NCBI RefSeq assembly: GCF_000633455.1
Contig: NZ_AYMG01000003.1
Coordinates: 62,001-126,000 of the forward strand
Source of the DNA: Pedobacter jeongneungensis
GTDB lineage: Bacteria > Bacteroidota > Bacteroidia > Sphingobacteriales > Sphingobacteriaceae
Direction: 5' to 3'
Length of the DNA: 64,000 nt
Part shown: positions 50,179-59,911 of the stretch, piece by piece
Layout of the letters: each line of letters opens with the position of its first letter
How positions within the stretch are numbered: position 1 is the stretch's first letter
The notes under the pieces: model-generated
Databases searched by the model: none
What the model saw: only the letters and a program-made list of their open reading frames with translations
What the model was told of the DNA's origin: nothing
Program-made: the position numbers and the translations under genes

Positions 50179-51519
50179 ATGCTTAGAGTAAAATTGGTAA
50201 AATTAATGCTCCTACTACTAATCGGCTCGGTTTTACCACAGCTGGTAGTTGCACAGCAGCAGGTTACCTTAAAAGATGCGCTGACCTATGCGCTCCAAAA
50301 CAATACTAAAGTCCGGAATGCGAAACTGGATATTGAAGGCGGAAGATATAAGGTAGAGGAAGTAAGGGCACAGGCTTTACCTCAGCTTACAGGAAATGTA
50401 GGCTTAACCTACAATCCTATTATTGGCCAATTGGTTGCTAATTTCGGCGGACAAACACAGGCGATCAAATTAGGTCAGAACTGGAATTCAACTGCAGGTG
50501 TTCAACTTTCGCAACAGTTATTTAACCAACAGGTTTTTACCGGTTTACAGGCTGCAAGATCGAGCGAAGAGTATTATAACCTTACTTCGCAATTAACGGA
50601 AGAGCAGATTATCGAACTGGTTGCCAACAATTACTATCAGGTTTTGGTAAACAGACAACAGCTTAACGTAATCGACACTAATATTAAAAATGTGAAGATT
50701 GTAGAGAAAATTGTTTCGAATCAGTTTAAAAATGGTTTGGCCAGAAAAATCGACGTTGACCGTATCAATGTTAATTTAACTAACCTCACTACACAACGTG
50801 AACAAACCATCAACGCGATTACACAGTTGGAAAACCAACTGAAGTTTTCGATGGGTATGCCGGTTTCTACACCAATTAACCTGCCTGCTACCGAATTAAC
50901 AGAGGTAACTACACTGCCTGTATTTACAGATTCTATCGATCTGGCCAACAGAACAGAGGTTAAGCTTTTGAACAATCAGGATAAACTTTTATCACTGCAA
51001 AGAAAAGCTTACGTTGCCGAATACTATCCATCACTGGCTTTAACGGGTAATTATACGTATTCAAGCCAAAGTGATAGTTTCGATTTCTTAAAATCTAATG
51101 CTGCTGCAATCGGATATGGTGCATCAGCGGTTGGGCTAACTTTAAAAGTGCCAATTTTTAATGGATTTTTAACACGTTCAAAAATCCGTCAGGCAGATGT
51201 GAACATTAAAAAAGCACAGGAAAGCAGAAAAGAATCTGTAAACTCTTTAAATCTGGCTTACGAGAATGCTAAAATACAGTTGCGCAACAACCTTAACACC
51301 ATTAAATCGCAACGTAAAAATGCTGATTTAGCTCAGGAAATTTACAAAAGCACACAGAACAACTATAACAATGGCTTGGCCTCTTTAACCGATCTTCTGG
51401 ATACAGAAAATGCACTTACATCGGCACAGAACAGCTATACGCAGGCTTTATTGAATTACAAGATAGCCGAAATACAATTAATAAAATCAAACGGAAATAT
51501 TAAATCGCTAGTACAATAG
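50179..51519 (+). CDS. TolC-family outer-membrane channel of the RND pump
   Basis: This 446-residue protein has a signal peptide (about 1-25, ending LVVAQQ) and two OEP modules: VTLKDALTYALQNNTKVRNA and ALPQLTGNVGLTYNPIIGQL in the first, YYPSLALTGNYTYSSQSDSF in the second. The C-terminal YNNGLASLTDLLDTENALTS is the usual block. It is followed 2 bp later by the adaptor gene. Confidence 0.92.
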   Translation: MLRVKLVKLMLLLLIGSVLPQLVVAQQQVTLKDALTYALQNNTKVRNAKLDIEGGRYKVEEVRAQALPQLTGNVGLTYNPIIGQLVANFGGQTQAIKLGQNWNSTAGVQLSQQLFNQQVFTGLQAARSSEEYYNLTSQLTEEQIIELVANNYYQVLVNRQQLNVIDTNIKNVKIVEKIVSNQFKNGLARKIDVDRINVNLTNLTTQREQTINAITQLENQLKFSMGMPVSTPINLPATELTEVTTLPVFTDSIDLANRTEVKLLNNQDKLLSLQRKAYVAEYYPSLALTGNYTYSSQSDSFDFLKSNAAAIGYGASAVGLTLKVPIFNGFLTRSKIRQADVNIKKAQESRKESVNSLNLAYENAKIQLRNNLNTIKSQRKNADLAQEIYKSTQNNYNNGLASLTDLLDTENALTSAQNSYTQALLNYKIAEIQLIKSNGNIKSLVQ

Positions 51520-51521
51520 AA

Positions 51522-52589
51522 ATGAAAAGAGTAATTACCATAATTATCGTAGTTGTTGTTGCCCTTGGTGCAATAGCTTATGTTTTAAGCAACAATAAAA
51601 AGAAGAATGAAGAGAAAACTGCTTTCATTGCTAAAGGTGGTGGTGCTGTTGCCGTTCGTGTTGCTGAAGTAGAGAGAAAAGCTGTGAATTTAGATTTTGC
51701 GGCTAACGGAAACTTTGTTCCAAAGCAAGAACTAAATTTCTTATCAGAAAATGCAGGTCGTGTTACCGCCATTAATGTTGATGAAGGTGACCGCGTGAGC
51801 AAAGGTCAGGTTTTGGCACGTGTTGATGCAGAAATTATCAATACGGATAGAGAAACTGCTGAAGCTACTTACCAGAATGCGGTAAGAGACGAGGCCAGGT
51901 ACCAAAGCTCATTCCAAACTGGTGGTGTTACGCAACAACAGTTAGATCAGGCTAAATTGACTACCAGAAATGCTAAACTTCGTTTACAGGCTTCGCAAAG
52001 AAAATTAAGTGATGCAAACATTAAATCGCCAATTAACGGTATCGTAAATAAAAGATACATTGAGGTTGGTGCATTTGTAACCGCACAAGGTACCCAGTTA
52101 TTCGAATTGGTTGACGTTTCTAAATTAAAACTGAAAGTTAACGTAAACGAATCGCAGGTTGCCAACCTTAAAATCGGAGATCAGATTGAAATTAAATCAT
52201 CTGTTTTCCCGACTGATAATTTCTCTGGAAAGGTAACTTTCATTGCTGCTAAAGCTGATGGAACTTTAAACTTCCCGATTGAAATTGAGGTAGACAACAG
52301 CCATAAAAACACCTTAAAAGCGGGTATGTACGGAACAGCAATATTCAAATTCCCTAAACAGGCACCAAGCATCATTATTCCACGTACTTCTTTTGTGGGT
52401 AGTGTAAGCAGCAACCAGGTTTTTGTGTTGGATAAAGCTAACAATACTTCTAAAATCCGCAATGTTGTGGCTGGTCGTATTTTGGGCGACAATGTTGAAA
52501 TTCTTGATGGATTAAAAGAAGGTGAAACTGTAATCATCAGTGGACAGATTAACTTAACTGAAGGTGCTCCGGTGAGTATCGTAAAATAA
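51522..52589 (+). CDS. RND-type membrane-fusion (adaptor) protein
   Basis: This 355-residue protein has an N-terminal membrane or export segment (about 4-22), lipoyl half one (FLSENAGRVTAINVDEGDRV), a short coiled hairpin (about 110-150 with FQTGGVTQQQLDQAKLTTRN), lipoyl half two (SPINGIVNKRYIEVGAFVTA), and beta-barrel and membrane-proximal domains (SIIIPRTSFVGSVSSNQVFV). It joins the RND pump to TolC. The gene order TolC-adaptor-RND with a 2-bp and a 66-bp gap marks one transcript. Confidence 0.92.
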   Translation: MKRVITIIIVVVVALGAIAYVLSNNKKKNEEKTAFIAKGGGAVAVRVAEVERKAVNLDFAANGNFVPKQELNFLSENAGRVTAINVDEGDRVSKGQVLARVDAEIINTDRETAEATYQNAVRDEARYQSSFQTGGVTQQQLDQAKLTTRNAKLRLQASQRKLSDANIKSPINGIVNKRYIEVGAFVTAQGTQLFELVDVSKLKLKVNVNESQVANLKIGDQIEIKSSVFPTDNFSGKVTFIAAKADGTLNFPIEIEVDNSHKNTLKAGMYGTAIFKFPKQAPSIIIPRTSFVGSVSSNQVFVLDKANNTSKIRNVVAGRILGDNVEILDGLKEGETVIISGQINLTEGAPVSIVK

Positions 52590-52655
52590 GTTAAAGGAAT
52601 TTAGTCGGCTTTTAAAAACGCGATACGCCAATCGCAAAACGCAATACTAATTAAA

Positions 52656-55600
52656 ATGAAGATAACAGATATATCTATAAAAAGGCCTTCGCTGGTGATT
52701 GTGGTGTTTACCGCACTTACTTTGCTGGGGCTATTAAGTTACTTTTCGTTGGGTTATGAATTACTTCCAAAATTCTCTAACAACGTAGTATCTATTTCGA
52801 CCATCTACCCTGGTGCTTCACCAAATGAGGTTGAAAATACCGTAACCAAAAAGATTGAGGACGCGGTATCATCGATGGAAAACATCAAAAAGATCAACTC
52901 TGTATCGTTTGAGAGTTTATCAACCGTTACCATCACCTTAACTGATGCAGCTAACATCGATATCTCCTTAAATGATGCACAAAGAAAGGTAAATGCCATT
53001 CTTTCTGACTTACCAGAGGATGTTAAAACACCATCATTAAGTAAATTCTCACTTGATGATTTACCGGTAATCACCATGTCTGCTTCGGCAAATATGGATG
53101 ATATTACCTTTTATGACCTGATCGACAAACGTATTGCCCCGGTAATTTCGAGGGTAAGCGGTATTGCACAGGTTAACCTGGTAGGTGGTTCAGAGCGTGA
53201 AATTCAGGTTTCATTAGATGCTGATAAATTACAAGGATATAACCTTTCAGTTCCTCAGGTTCAGCAATTAATTCTCTCTTCTAACCTGGATTTCCCTACC
53301 GGAAGTGTTAAAACTCAAAACCAGGATGTATTGATCCGTTTATCGGGTAAATACAGAAGTATGGAAGAGTTGAGAAATCTGGCTTTAACAACATCAAAAG
53401 ATGGAGCACAGATCCGTTTAGGTGATGTAGCTGATGTTCAGGATTCGCAAAAAGAAACCGAAAAACTGGCCCGTATCGATCGTAAAGCATCTATCGCTAT
53501 TCAGATCATTAAACAAAGTGATGCGAATGCGGTAGAGGTAAGTAAAGGTGTACACGCCATTATCGCTAAACTTAAAAATGAATACGCAGCCAACAAGCTT
53601 GATATCAGAATTGTTAACGATAGCTCAATTTTTACCTTAGAATCTGCAGATGCGGTAATCCACGATTTGATCCTTGCGGTTATTTTGGTGGCCTTCGTAA
53701 TGCTTTTCTTCCTGCACAGTTTACGTAATGCGTTAATTGTAATGGTATCTATTCCGGTTTCGTTAATTGCTACGTTTATCGGGATCAGCTTATTCGGCTT
53801 TACTTTAAACTTAATGTCGCTATTGGGGCTATCACTCGTGGTAGGTATCCTTGTGGATGATGCGATTGTGGTACTGGAGAATATCCAGCGACACATGGAG
53901 ATGGGTAAAAACAAAGTAAGGGCAGCATCTGATGCGACAAGAGAGATCGGTTTTACGGTTGTATCCATTACTTTCGTAATTGTGGTAGTGTTCTTCCCTA
54001 TTGCGGTAAGTACCGGTTTGGTTTCGAACATCCTTCGTCAGTTCTGTATTGTGGTAATTATTGCAACACTACTTTCATTAGTGGCTTCATTTACCATTGT
54101 TCCATTGATCTTCTCACGTTTTGGTAAGTTAGAACACATCGAAGGCAAAAATATATTTGGCCGTTTTATCCTTTGGTTCGAAAAACAGTTAAAGAAATTT
54201 ACCCTTTGGATTACCAGCATTTTAACATGGTCTTTAAACCATAAAGCACTTACTTTGGTTGCCGTTGTGGTGATGTTTTTAAGTTCATGCGGATTATTGG
54301 TGGGTGGTTTTATCGGTTCTGAGTTCTTCCCTAAATCAGATAAAGGCGAGTTCTTAGTACAGTTGGAGTTACCGAAAGATGCTTCACTAGAACAAACCAA
54401 CTTCTTAACACAAAAAGCAGAAGCTTATTTAGATAAACAACCAGAAATTACCCAGTTAATTACTACTGTTGGTCAATCGACAGGTGATTTTGGTGGTACG
54501 CAGGCAACAGCCTACAAATCGGAAATCAACGTAAAACTTGTTGAGCGTGATGAGCGTAAGGGTGTTTCTTCAGATATTTTCGCCACTAAAATGAGTCGTG
54601 CACTGGCAAAAGAATTAGTTGGTGCAAAAGTAAAAACCGTTCCGATCAGTATTTTGGGTATTGCAGAAAATGCACCGATCCAGTTGGTGGTAATGGGGTC
54701 TGATTTAGATAGTGCTTTGAAATACGCTGAAGGTGCGCAAAAAGTGCTTGCTTCTATTCCTGGTGCTACCGAGATTAAATTATCGGTAGAGAAAGGTACA
54801 CCTGAGATTAACGTTCAGGTGGATCGTGATAAGATGTCGGCTGTTGGCTTAACATTACAAACGGTGGGTTCTACCATGCAAACAGCGTTTGCGGGTAATA
54901 CCGATGGTAAATATAGAAAAGGTGAGTACGAGTACGATATCAATATCCAGTACCAGAACTTTAACCGCCAGAACATTGACGACGTACGTAACCTGATTTT
55001 TGTAAACGCTGATGGTAAACAGATTAAATTATCACAGTTTGCAACGATTACAGAAGGTTCAGGACCAAGTCAGTTAGAGCGTTTAAATAAATCTACTTCA
55101 GTATCTGTTAAGGCACAATCAATCGGTAGACCAACAGGAACCGTGGTTGCTGAGTTCCAGGCAAAACTGGAAGAAATGCAAAAAAATGGTAAGCTAAAAG
55201 CACCAGTTGGCGTAAGTTATAGCTGGGCGGGTGATCAGGAGAACCAGAGCGAAGGTTTTGGTACTTTGGGTATTGCCTTATTGGCCTCTATCATTTTGGT
55301 GTACTTAATCATGGTTGCCCTTTACGATAGCTTTATTTATCCATTGGTGGTAATGTTCTCGCTTCCGTTAGCGGTAATTGGGGCATTATTAGCACTGGCT
55401 TTAACCAACAACTCAATCGGTATCTTCACCATTTTAGGTTTGATTATGTTGATGGGTCTGGTAGCGAAAAACGCGATTATCCTGGTCGATTTTACCAACC
55501 ACTTAAAGGCTGAAGGTAAAGAAACCAAAGAAGCACTTGTATTGGCCAACCATGCACGTTTAAGACCAATTTTAATGACAACCATCGCCATGGTATTCGG

Positions 55601-55850
55601 TATGCTTCCAATTGCATTGGCAAGTGGTGCAGGTGCTGAATGGAAAAATGGTTTGGCATGGGTTATCGTAGGTGGATTAACCAGTTCGTTATTCTTAACC
55701 TTAATTGTGGTACCGGTAGTGTACTTAATATTCGATAGAATGTTAGAGCGCTTTGGTTTCAACAAAAAAGGAAAAACCATTGACGAATTAATGGAAGAGC
55801 CATACGATCATAAAGATGTAAATGAATACGATTTAGATCACGGACATTAA
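52656..55850 (+). CDS. AcrB/MexB-type RND efflux pump
   Basis: This 1064-residue inner-membrane pump has 12 membrane segments and two large periplasmic loops. TM4 has the proton-relay pair in VVGILVDDAIVVLENIQRHM (Asp-Asp). Conserved IQVSLDADKLQGYNLSVPQV and GLVAKNAIILVDFTNHLKAE mark the two halves. The C-terminus is cytoplasmic and His/Asp-rich (YDLDHGH). It belongs to the hydrophobe/drug-exporter rather than the metal-exporter group, since the methionine cluster of CusA is not seen. A terminator follows at 55876-55904. Confidence 0.95.
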   Translation: MKITDISIKRPSLVIVVFTALTLLGLLSYFSLGYELLPKFSNNVVSISTIYPGASPNEVENTVTKKIEDAVSSMENIKKINSVSFESLSTVTITLTDAANIDISLNDAQRKVNAILSDLPEDVKTPSLSKFSLDDLPVITMSASANMDDITFYDLIDKRIAPVISRVSGIAQVNLVGGSEREIQVSLDADKLQGYNLSVPQVQQLILSSNLDFPTGSVKTQNQDVLIRLSGKYRSMEELRNLALTTSKDGAQIRLGDVADVQDSQKETEKLARIDRKASIAIQIIKQSDANAVEVSKGVHAIIAKLKNEYAANKLDIRIVNDSSIFTLESADAVIHDLILAVILVAFVMLFFLHSLRNALIVMVSIPVSLIATFIGISLFGFTLNLMSLLGLSLVVGILVDDAIVVLENIQRHMEMGKNKVRAASDATREIGFTVVSITFVIVVVFFPIAVSTGLVSNILRQFCIVVIIATLLSLVASFTIVPLIFSRFGKLEHIEGKNIFGRFILWFEKQLKKFTLWITSILTWSLNHKALTLVAVVVMFLSSCGLLVGGFIGSEFFPKSDKGEFLVQLELPKDASLEQTNFLTQKAEAYLDKQPEITQLITTVGQSTGDFGGTQATAYKSEINVKLVERDERKGVSSDIFATKMSRALAKELVGAKVKTVPISILGIAENAPIQLVVMGSDLDSALKYAEGAQKVLASIPGATEIKLSVEKGTPEINVQVDRDKMSAVGLTLQTVGSTMQTAFAGNTDGKYRKGEYEYDINIQYQNFNRQNIDDVRNLIFVNADGKQIKLSQFATITEGSGPSQLERLNKSTSVSVKAQSIGRPTGTVVAEFQAKLEEMQKNGKLKAPVGVSYSWAGDQENQSEGFGTLGIALLASIILVYLIMVALYDSFIYPLVVMFSLPLAVIGALLALALTNNSIGIFTILGLIMLMGLVAKNAIILVDFTNHLKAEGKETKEALVLANHARLRPILMTTIAMVFGMLPIALASGAGAEWKNGLAWVIVGGLTSSLFLTLIVVPVVYLIFDRMLERFGFNKKGKTIDELMEEPYDHKDVNEYDLDHGH

Positions 55851-55875
55851 TCAACATCCATATTAACAATCAATT

Positions 55876-55904
55876 AGCCCCGACCCAAAATCGGGGCTTT
55901 TTTA
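55876..55904 (+). terminator. Terminator of the RND operon
   Basis: AGCCCCGA, CCCAAAA, TCGGGGCT then TTTTTT: an 8-bp perfect stem with a T-run, 26 bp after the stop. Confidence 0.9.
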
Positions 55905-56713
55905 TGGAATTATTTTTAAAAATCACTAGCCATGGTTCGTATTTCCACAAGCAATGTCATTAAGTTAAGCCGCGCGGTTGTCAATCTGAGCGTAGTCGAA
56001 GACTTATAAAGGATGATCAATTTAAAGTAGATGCCCTTCGACTACGCTACCATTGACGTTATTTTGTAATTATTTATTAATGAGCATTTTACGGAACTAT
56101 ACATTTCCCGTCCAGCCAGGCCAAAGCACCACATCTCCGTTCTACTTAAATCCGGCCTAACAAATTTTTCGGGCTCTACTGACCCTGCCACCCTACTGGC
56201 TTTGAAAGAAAAATTTTCAGCCGGCATTTTTTGTTTTTTCATCAGTATTTATGTTTTTAATGGTATTCAAGCTAGCTTCGCTGGTCTTTTTGATGCCAAA
56301 AAGAAAGAGCCCTTCGGCGGCGGCGAGCCGAGGCAAGAATGTGCAGTGGGCAGAAAATAATCAATTGAATACGTCATTTATATCGATTTTTATGAAATAA
56401 ATTATCCCTCGGGGTGACAACGATTTTTGATTTTCCTCTTAATTTAACAACATTGCTCCACAGACCACTTATTTTTGCGACGGAGAGCTCAGATAACACG
56501 GAGAATTATATCTAAGTTCTACCTTCAATAAATCTTATTTACCAAATAACCCTACGCCATGGTTTGTGTCTCCACGAACCATTTCAATTTTTACCATAGA
56601 GAACTCAGAAAACGCGGAAAAGTATACTTAAATTACTTGCTTTTGCCCCTGCGCAGATAATTCTACAATGCTGTATTCAAACAAATTATGCACTCACATT
56701 GTATATTAGGGAT
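55905..56713. other. Repeat-rich non-coding stretch
   Basis: It has TCTGAGCGTAGTCGAAGACT (about 55984) facing GCCCTTCGACTACGCTACCA (about 56032), an inverted pair; two copies of an ATGGTT...CCACAAGCA/CCACGAACC-type palindrome (55931 and about 56560); and CAGAGAACTCAGAAAACGCG-like repeats (about 56485 and about 56599). A minus-strand frame at 56042-56242 (66 codons, MKKQKMPAENFSFKASRVAG and on) has acceptable composition but no recognised homologue, and plus-strand CCCTTCGGCGGCGGCGAGCC lies at about 56312. I cannot support a gene. Confidence 0.5.
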
Positions 56714-57517
56714 ATGTTCAAAATCATTCTTAGCCTATTCCTGATCTGTTCTACCCTTCTTGTAAAAGCTCAGCATCCACCTGTTTTTGCTGCCATGAGT
56801 ACCGATTCGAGTTTTATTAAACTTTGCAATTTGGATATCACCTTAGTAAAATACAGCTATAAACCCAACGGCGTAAAGTTTTTGGTGGTACATGATAATG
56901 AAGATACTGGTGTAAAGGCTGGTTTTGATTATATCCGTTGGTACGGCGGTGAACTGATCGACAGTCAGTACGGAGCGGTGAGGGATTATTATTTCAGCTA
57001 TATGGACGACCAGTATCGTATTGATCCCAATGCGATATATACCGAAGTGGGTGTAAATACAAGGTTAAAAAAAGACCGGTTTAGCTCTAACGAAGTTGAA
57101 AAAGCAATACTAAGCGCTGGTAAACAGATCGTCGATTTTTACGACCCAAAAGCTACAGGTTATTTTTTAACGCTTCATAATAATGCTGATGGTGGTTTTG
57201 GCATCTCATCTTATTTGCCAGGTTATGACCTAGCCAGCACAGCTGATTCTGTTTACATCAACTTCCAGATGGATGGCGACGATCTGATTTACGTAACTGA
57301 GCCAAGATTGTTCACGAGCTTAAAAAAAGCAAATGTAAATGTAATCCTGCAATCTAAATTCGCCACCAACGATGGCTCGCTTTCAGTTTATGCCATGCAA
57401 AATAATATACCTTATATCAATGTTGAAGTACAGCATGGTCATCAGGAAGAAAATTTTAGACTGATAGAACTCGCAGTAGCTGCACTCAAGGAACATGGAA
57501 TAATCAGGAAAGAATAG
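56714..57517 (+). CDS. Exported protein of unknown function, possibly a metal-dependent amidase-like fold
   Basis: The start at 56714 (MFKIILSLFLICSTLLVKAQ) gives 267 residues with a clear signal peptide. Possible metal-site motifs are VVHDNEDTGVKAG, LHNNADGGFG and NVEVQHGHQEENF, which recall the His/Glu/His pattern of N-acetylmuramoyl-L-alanine amidases without matching any one family well. The YTEVGVNTRLKKDRFSSNEV block is also suggestive. I do not recognise it with certainty. It stands alone with no operon partners. Confidence 0.65.
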   Translation: MFKIILSLFLICSTLLVKAQHPPVFAAMSTDSSFIKLCNLDITLVKYSYKPNGVKFLVVHDNEDTGVKAGFDYIRWYGGELIDSQYGAVRDYYFSYMDDQYRIDPNAIYTEVGVNTRLKKDRFSSNEVEKAILSAGKQIVDFYDPKATGYFLTLHNNADGGFGISSYLPGYDLASTADSVYINFQMDGDDLIYVTEPRLFTSLKKANVNVILQSKFATNDGSLSVYAMQNNIPYINVEVQHGHQEENFRLIELAVAALKEHGIIRKE

Positions 57518-57625
57518 ATAAGACATTGAAGAAAATTTAAGCTTATTATTCTATCGGTTGGTGTTTTAATGACCAAAATAAATTAAGACATACTTAGCAT
57601 CTTAAAATTTGGAAATGAACATACA

Positions 57626-57911
57626 GTGGTTCTTGGAGGTTTGCAGTCCCGCTTTTCATTACTTCCGATGAAACCTGTGAGACAAGCAAGCATACCAAAA
57701 ACTAATAAACAACAATGCTTAAATCGGAATCATTACAATCGGGTTTAGGAACTGGGGTTCTGCACCCTGCAAACCTTAAAAATAAAACACTGTATTGGCC
57801 ACCTAGCCCCGGTTGAAGCGGTACCCTGTAGCAACGAGGTACGAGGAAGCAAAGCGTACAAGCGTAAAACGGGAAGAAATTTATTTTTTTGTACTGACCT
57901 TGCGCTTCAAA
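57626..57911 (-). repeat. Dispersed structured element R1, copy C (inverted)
   Basis: On the minus strand it begins TTTGAAGCGCAAGG, then TCTTCCCGTTTTACGCTTGT, CCTCGTTGCTACAGGGTA, CGCTTCAACCGGGGCTAGGT, GGCCAATACAGTG, TTTGCAGGGTGCAGAA, AAACCCGATTGTA, AAAGCGGGACTGCAAACC and CCAAGAACCAC. The internal hairpin arms CCGAT and ATCGG enclose a longer loop (AAGCATT...TATGCTT) than in copies A and B. It lies between an exported protein gene and a convergent MFS gene. Confidence 0.8.
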
Positions 57912-57940
57912 TGATCAATATATTTTTAAGGAATGAAATC

Positions 57941-59179
57941 TTAGTTTATAGCTTTTATTTTCGTGACCAAAAAAGTAATGAGCAGACCAAAAACAGAAAT
58001 AATCCCGAAAGAATAACGTAAACTCGATAATTGCGAAACATAACCAATTAAAGGCGGACCAAACAGGAAAGCAAAATACCCGATACTCGAAACCATGGTA
58101 ATGGCCTTACCTGCAGGCACTTTTTTATTGTTACCTGCAATACTATAAACCATGGGTACGATGCTGGAAACCCCCAGACCGATAAGCATAAAACCAAAAA
58201 TAGCGACAATAATATTTGGGAATATTACGGCCAATGCCATACCAATTGATATAATGGCCCCGCTGATTTGCAACAGGTTTTTCCGCCCGAATTTACTGAT
58301 CAGATAAACACCTAAAAACCTTCCGCTGGCCATCATGAACATAAATGAAGCATAACCGATAATAGCCTTATTATGGGGCAATTTCACTACATCTTCAAAG
58401 TAAATGGCGCTCCAATCGAACATCGTTCCTTCGGTGGCCATACTGCAAAAAGCGATAACTCCCAACAATACTAAAATACCTTGTGGCATGGTAAAGAATT
58501 TTGTTTTCTCTACAGGCACATCAGGTTTATTATAATTCAATAATTTTTTTGAGCTAAATGCCACATTGGTTAAGGATATTAAGGCGATAATCCAAAAATG
58601 GGTGTACATCCCTAATTTTAAATTCACCATCCCCAGTGCAATTAATGCCCCTGTTAAATTCCCAATGCTCCAGGCCCCATGGAAAGAACTCATAATTGGC
58701 TTGCCATAATAATTTTCGCCAGCAACACCCTGCGTATTTAAGGCGATATTACAAAGATTACCAGTAATGCCAAACAGCACCAAAAAAGCAGCCAATTGCC
58801 AGCCAGTGCTTGCTAAGGCCAAAAAAGTTAAAGCAATTGCATATAATGGAGCAGTTGCCCTGAGCATTTTTTTACTACCAAAATGTGTGGTGAGTTTTGC
58901 AGAAAAAAACATGGTAATGATCTGCCCTGCAGGCAATGCAAAAAGAATAGATCCTAATTCTGCATCATTTAAACCCATCGAAGCTTTAAAAGTGGGTATT
59001 CTACTAGCCCAACTTGCAAAACAGACCCCCTGCATAAAGTAAAAGGCTGATATGGCTAAACGGACTTGTTTTGGAGAGCTTTGTGCTAATACAGGCTTAT
59101 TTTCTTGGTTAACTAAAATTTCCTTGTCTTGCGTACTTTCTTCCAAAATTGATGTTTTAAATAATAGATTAAGCTGCAA
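57941..59179 (-). CDS. MFS transporter (YbjJ-like)
   Basis: This 412-residue protein has 12 membrane segments. FYFMQGVCFASWASRIPTFK and GLNDAELGSILFALPAGQII form the first pair, VAGENYYGKPIMSSFHGAWS the loop before TM5, and GLGVSSIVPMVYSIAGN the second-half marker. It resembles the YbjJ/fucose-permease-like group of small-solute or drug transporters. The charged N-terminus (about 33 residues) is longer than usual. Substrate unknown; no operon partners. Confidence 0.82.
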   Translation of the reverse strand: MQLNLLFKTSILEESTQDKEILVNQENKPVLAQSSPKQVRLAISAFYFMQGVCFASWASRIPTFKASMGLNDAELGSILFALPAGQIITMFFSAKLTTHFGSKKMLRATAPLYAIALTFLALASTGWQLAAFLVLFGITGNLCNIALNTQGVAGENYYGKPIMSSFHGAWSIGNLTGALIALGMVNLKLGMYTHFWIIALISLTNVAFSSKKLLNYNKPDVPVEKTKFFTMPQGILVLLGVIAFCSMATEGTMFDWSAIYFEDVVKLPHNKAIIGYASFMFMMASGRFLGVYLISKFGRKNLLQISGAIISIGMALAVIFPNIIVAIFGFMLIGLGVSSIVPMVYSIAGNNKKVPAGKAITMVSSIGYFAFLFGPPLIGYVSQLSSLRYSFGIISVFGLLITFLVTKIKAIN

Positions 59180-59257
59180 AGTTCCTTAAATCTATTGGAA
59201 ATACCGACTATTTTTTGATTTTATATTAAAATATTTGCAATGATTAGGGTTAAAATG

Positions 59258-59911
59258 TTAAATTTTCCATTTTTCCTGTTCGTAAGCACTGTCCCAAAAC
59301 ATCCATTCGAGCCGGGTTGCCATTTCAAAAGCAACTAACATTTTCTCCTGGGTTTCGGCATTAGCCTCTGCTGCCAATTGGTTGGTAATGCCGATTGCTT
59401 TTTCTACCGCAGTAGCAAACTCTGCTCCGGCATACATATCAATCCATCTTTTATAGGGATTTTGATCTCCTGTTTGTTGTGCGAAAATATAATCCCCAAC
59501 AGCTTTATAAATCCAGAAACAAGGCAAAACAGCTGCCGCAGCAACTTCAACATTGGCATAAGCCGCCTGACTAAGGATATAATTGGTATACAAAAGTGTA
59601 GCAGGTGAAGGCTCCACTTTATTTGGTAAACCAAATTCTACAAAATAACTTTCGTGTAAACTCCGCTCGGCAAAAATTGCCCCTGTAGAAAACCCGGCGA
59701 AAGCCATAACCAGTTCTGCATCCTGCATACGGCCACTAATTGTGCTTAGCGTTCTACCAAATTCTAAAAGGTAATAGGCATCCTGTGCTAAATAGAAGAT
59801 AAACTTTTCTTTAGGCAAGGTACCATTGCTCAGCTCCGTATTAAAGGGCATGGTTAAAATTTTGTTATAGATGGGTTTAACCCGTTCCCAGGCCTGTTTG
59901 CTCCATTTCAT
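59258..59911 (-). CDS. tenA: Thiaminase II / aminopyrimidine salvage enzyme TenA
   Basis: This 217-residue helical enzyme hydrolyses thiamine or aminomethyl-pyrimidine precursors to HMP for thiamine salvage. Recognisable parts are IFYLAQDAYYLLEFGRTLST, FAGFSTGAIFAERSLHESYF, AAAVLPCFWIYKAVGDYIFA with the active Cys in LPCFW, and C-terminal ATRLEWMFWDSAYEQEKW. It overlaps thiD by 4 bp (ATGA), so the two are translationally coupled under the TPP riboswitch. Confidence 0.93.
   Translation of the reverse strand: MKWSKQAWERVKPIYNKILTMPFNTELSNGTLPKEKFIFYLAQDAYYLLEFGRTLSTISGRMQDAELVMAFAGFSTGAIFAERSLHESYFVEFGLPNKVEPSPATLLYTNYILSQAAYANVEVAAAAVLPCFWIYKAVGDYIFAQQTGDQNPYKRWIDMYAGAEFATAVEKAIGITNQLAAEANAETQEKMLVAFEMATRLEWMFWDSAYEQEKWKI

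Noticed and set aside
54038..55780. Long minus-strand frames inside the RND pump gene
   Set aside because: They are antisense shadows produced by codon bias; the plus-strand frame is a complete RND pump.
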